A stretch of DNA of 64,000 nt from Hydnum rufescens UP504 (Eukaryota > Basidiomycota > Agaricomycetes > Cantharellales > Hydnaceae). Shown here in pieces: positions 63,166 through 64,000 of this stretch. Under the pieces are notes generated by a model, which was not told the DNA's origin, made no database searches, and saw only the letters and a program-made list of their open reading frames with translations. The translations under genes were made by a program, and so were the position numbers. Numbering within the stretch: position 1 is the first letter of the stretch; the number at the start of each line of letters is the position of its first letter. The DNA is taken from assembly GCA_014904985.1 (NCBI GenBank), contig MU129134.1, forward strand, positions 1 to 64,000, written 5' to 3'.

Positions 63166-63825
63166 TTAATTATACACCACTTCCATCAATATCCAACTCT
63201 TGCTGAGCTCCCAAAACCTCATCGATGCACGCAGTGCTGTCTTTTCCTGTCCCTCGAGCGCTACGAGTGCTTCGCAGAACCCTGCCAGAGCGACAAGGCA
63301 CATGCCGGATGCGCCCCATACAGAGTTCTCCGCGTCCTCGGCCGCCACTAAATAAGCCGCAGTGGCCATCAAAAGACGGTCAGTCATCCCCAGGACTATC
63401 GTTTCCTGTCATGACACGACGCAATTCGACCACTAGGCGTGACGTCAAAGCGCGCATGCGATACGTGGCGTTTTGCCTTCGCTTATGTTGGGCTCTTACT
63501 TTGATGGTTCCAACCACCAGCTGTGGGATGGTCATTGTAAGGGTGCCAAGAGGGAGGGAACAGGGAGAATGAATGAAGACATGCTTACTTCTTCTTCCGT
63601 TAGTCTCTCGCCCAGGGCTTGGGCAACACTTACGTTTTGCATATCAATGATGTATCTTCCGTACGCTTCTCGCATGACGTTGATCGCATCCTCTGGCACG
63701 CGACTAAGGTCGATGAATGGTCTCGCACACTCACGCAGTCGTTTCAGGACGGACTCGGCACTTGAGAGATGCGTTGAAGGCGGGAGGAGTAGGCGTGGCC
63801 GGCGTTGATGGACGGGGCATGGCAA
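63166..63825 (-). CDS. Hypothetical protein
   Basis: A minus-strand spliced gene. The first exon, from MPCPVHQRRPRLLL (63825), contains SSAESVLKRLRECARPFIDL, SRVPEDAINVMREAYGRYII and VAQALGERLTEEE. An intron leads to a short exon LVVGTIK, and a second intron leads to ETIVLGMTDRLLMATAAYLV, SGMCLVALAGFCEALVALEG and a C-terminus WILMEVVYN. All splice sites are GT-AG and in frame, which supports a real gene. The helical, Ala-rich C-part could be amphipathic or membrane-associated. No family recognised. It is convergent with the SF3B2 gene, with only about 75 bp between stops. The true start could lie further upstream toward the window end. Confidence 0.55.
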
Positions 63826-64000
63826 GGTGTGCTCCAGAAGGGAGAGGGAGTCCAGGAGGGAGGGGCAGCCCCGGGGGAGGTCTGAGTCCCGGCGGGAGTG
63901 CAGGTCCTGGCAGAGCGGAAGTGGAGAAGGACCGGGCTGGGGAGGGACGTTCCTATCGAGAATTCCGTGGTGGTTGAGCTAATATCGACTAGACTATTGG

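Overview
The window looks like nuclear DNA of a filamentous basidiomycete, most likely an Agaricomycete and plausibly of the Rhizoctonia/Ceratobasidium type. Genes are dense and on both strands, and are cut by many introns of about 45-70 nt with GT-AG ends. The products are typical fungal housekeeping proteins (PKA, Ssf1, COG4, PNS1/CTL, Rab4-like GTPase, COX4, Ctf4, CHS7, glyoxalase II, p150Glued, SF3B2/Cus1). Between them lie accessory stretches with a decayed Harbinger transposase, an HNH-nuclease gene, duplicated genes and long noncoding gaps. No tRNA, rRNA or CRISPR array was seen. Species assignment is inference.

Layout. 0-2.9 kb: dead PIF/Harbinger transposase and degenerate DNA. 2.9-6.9 kb: HNH-nuclease-like gene (+) and a basic/disordered putative nuclear protein (-). 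6.9-10.3 kb: nothing recognised. 10.3-13.4 kb: PKA catalytic subunit and Ssf1/Ppan, both minus. 13.4-19.4 kb: mostly empty except a DUF6534-like membrane-protein gene or relic. 19.4-26.8 kb: minus-strand run COG4, PNS1-like transporter, Rab4-like GTPase, all concerned with membranes or traffic. 27.8-48.8 kb: plus-strand run COX4, SIKE/SCI1-like coiled coil, Ctf4, CHS7, glyoxalase II, p150Glued. 48.2-57.1 kb: tandem segmental duplication carrying the 3' end of the p150 gene and an unknown minus-strand gene ('gene X'), with a third partial copy. 57.8-60.7 kb: tandem duplicated secreted-protein genes and a short direct repeat. 61-63.8 kb: SF3B2/Cus1 and an unknown minus-strand gene.

The most interesting points are: (i) an 8-nt microexon in the Rab4-like gene that restores the Asp-Pro-Thr of switch I, plus a Thr at the usual catalytic Gln; (ii) a roughly 3-kb tandem duplication in which a broken, intron-containing copy of the p150 tail lies 2.4 kb downstream of the real gene, with an uncharacterised gene family inside it; (iii) a GC-AG intron in CHS7; (iv) a possible alternative mitochondrial start for glyoxalase II; (v) single-base frame breaks at conserved positions in at least five otherwise intact genes, which look like assembly indels rather than biology. 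Exon boundaries were placed by eye from splice signals and protein-family expectation.
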